Assembly (NCBI GenBank): GCA_905250115.1
Contig: CAJNOI010000042.1
Span: 549,875 to 613,874 of the forward strand
Direction: 5' to 3'
Length of the DNA stretch: 64,000 nt
From: Adineta steineri
Lineage: Eukaryota; Rotifera; Eurotatoria; Adinetida; Adinetidae
Shown here: positions 63,915-64,000 of the stretch, piece by piece
Position numbering within the stretch: position 1 is the first letter of the stretch
Layout: every line of letters starts with the position of its first letter
Notes under the pieces: generated by a model
What the model was told of the DNA's origin: nothing
The model's database searches: none
Seen by the model: only the letters and a program-made list of their open reading frames with translations
Made by a program: the position numbers and the translations under genes

Positions 63915-64000
63915 ACCCAGGTCGAACAATTCGGCACGGAAACGGCCGGTTCCGACGTAAGTAAAGTTAGCAGCAGATTCGAGTATTCCTTGCTGACATT
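63915..64000. mobile_element. GC-rich mobile element, copy 3 (cut by window end)
   Basis: Begins ACCCAGGTCGAACAATTC and continues 'GGAAACGGCCGGTT', matching the starts at 11340 and 18594. Its flank differs from the other two, so this is an independent insertion. It confirms that the terminus is the true end of the element. Confidence 0.7.

Overview
The window looks like nuclear DNA of a bdelloid rotifer (Rotaria/Adineta-like). The basis is strong AT richness, single-exon genes or genes with many 45-70 bp GT-AG introns, and gene families known to be expanded in bdelloids: an ADP-ribosyltransferase-TPR protein, F-box proteins with diverged repeats, small rhodopsin-like GPCRs and a short 'CICS' membrane protein family. 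The species is an inference from these families. One 10-N assembly gap lies at 15073-15082. No rRNA, tRNA, CRISPR or prokaryotic operon was seen.

Layout. 2456-5585: 17-exon thioredoxin-glutathione reductase with two tandem glutaredoxin domains and a C-terminal GC-UGA-G selenocysteine site. 6559-9909: F-box gene whose first intron carries a 961 bp hAT-type MITE with an 8 bp target duplication. 10317-18817: an accessory zone. It holds four diverged copies of a small gene whose protein resembles the PI31/FBXO7 FP domain, GC-rich mobile elements sharing the terminus ACCCAGGTYGAACAATCC, two extra 3' ends of the F-box gene, a G-rich minisatellite element inside a membrane-protein pseudogene, and a hammerhead-ribozyme-like motif typical of Penelope-like elements. 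20227-22272: intact ADP-ribosyltransferase-TPR gene. 22490-28502: GPCR genes and relics; a block of about 4 kb here is repeated at 54165-57720. 30233-32949: two membrane proteins of unknown function.

34712-51687 is a mostly ordinary gene stretch: an AT-hook-like/PPC-domain protein, a peroxisomal enoyl-CoA isomerase ending in SKL, glycogenin with the glycogen-synthase-binding tail, a START-domain protein, a GPCR pseudogene lacking TM3-TM4, an Mpv17/PMP22 protein and a large type I membrane protein. 51688-64000: a 319 bp MULE-type MITE with a 9 bp target duplication, the second GPCR of the duplicated pair, an APH/hydroxylysine-kinase-like gene, a second F-box gene with the exon plan of the first, and a broken coiled-coil gene fragment beside another GC-rich element at the window end.

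Genes are independently transcribed and no operon is evident. Functional links are loose: thiol redox control (TGR), glycogen priming (glycogenin), peroxisomal fatty-acid oxidation (ECI), mitochondrial or peroxisomal membrane homeostasis (Mpv17) and ubiquitin/proteasome adaptors (F-box and possibly FP-domain proteins). All exon boundaries were read by eye from GT-AG sites with reading-phase checks; none was tested against transcripts.
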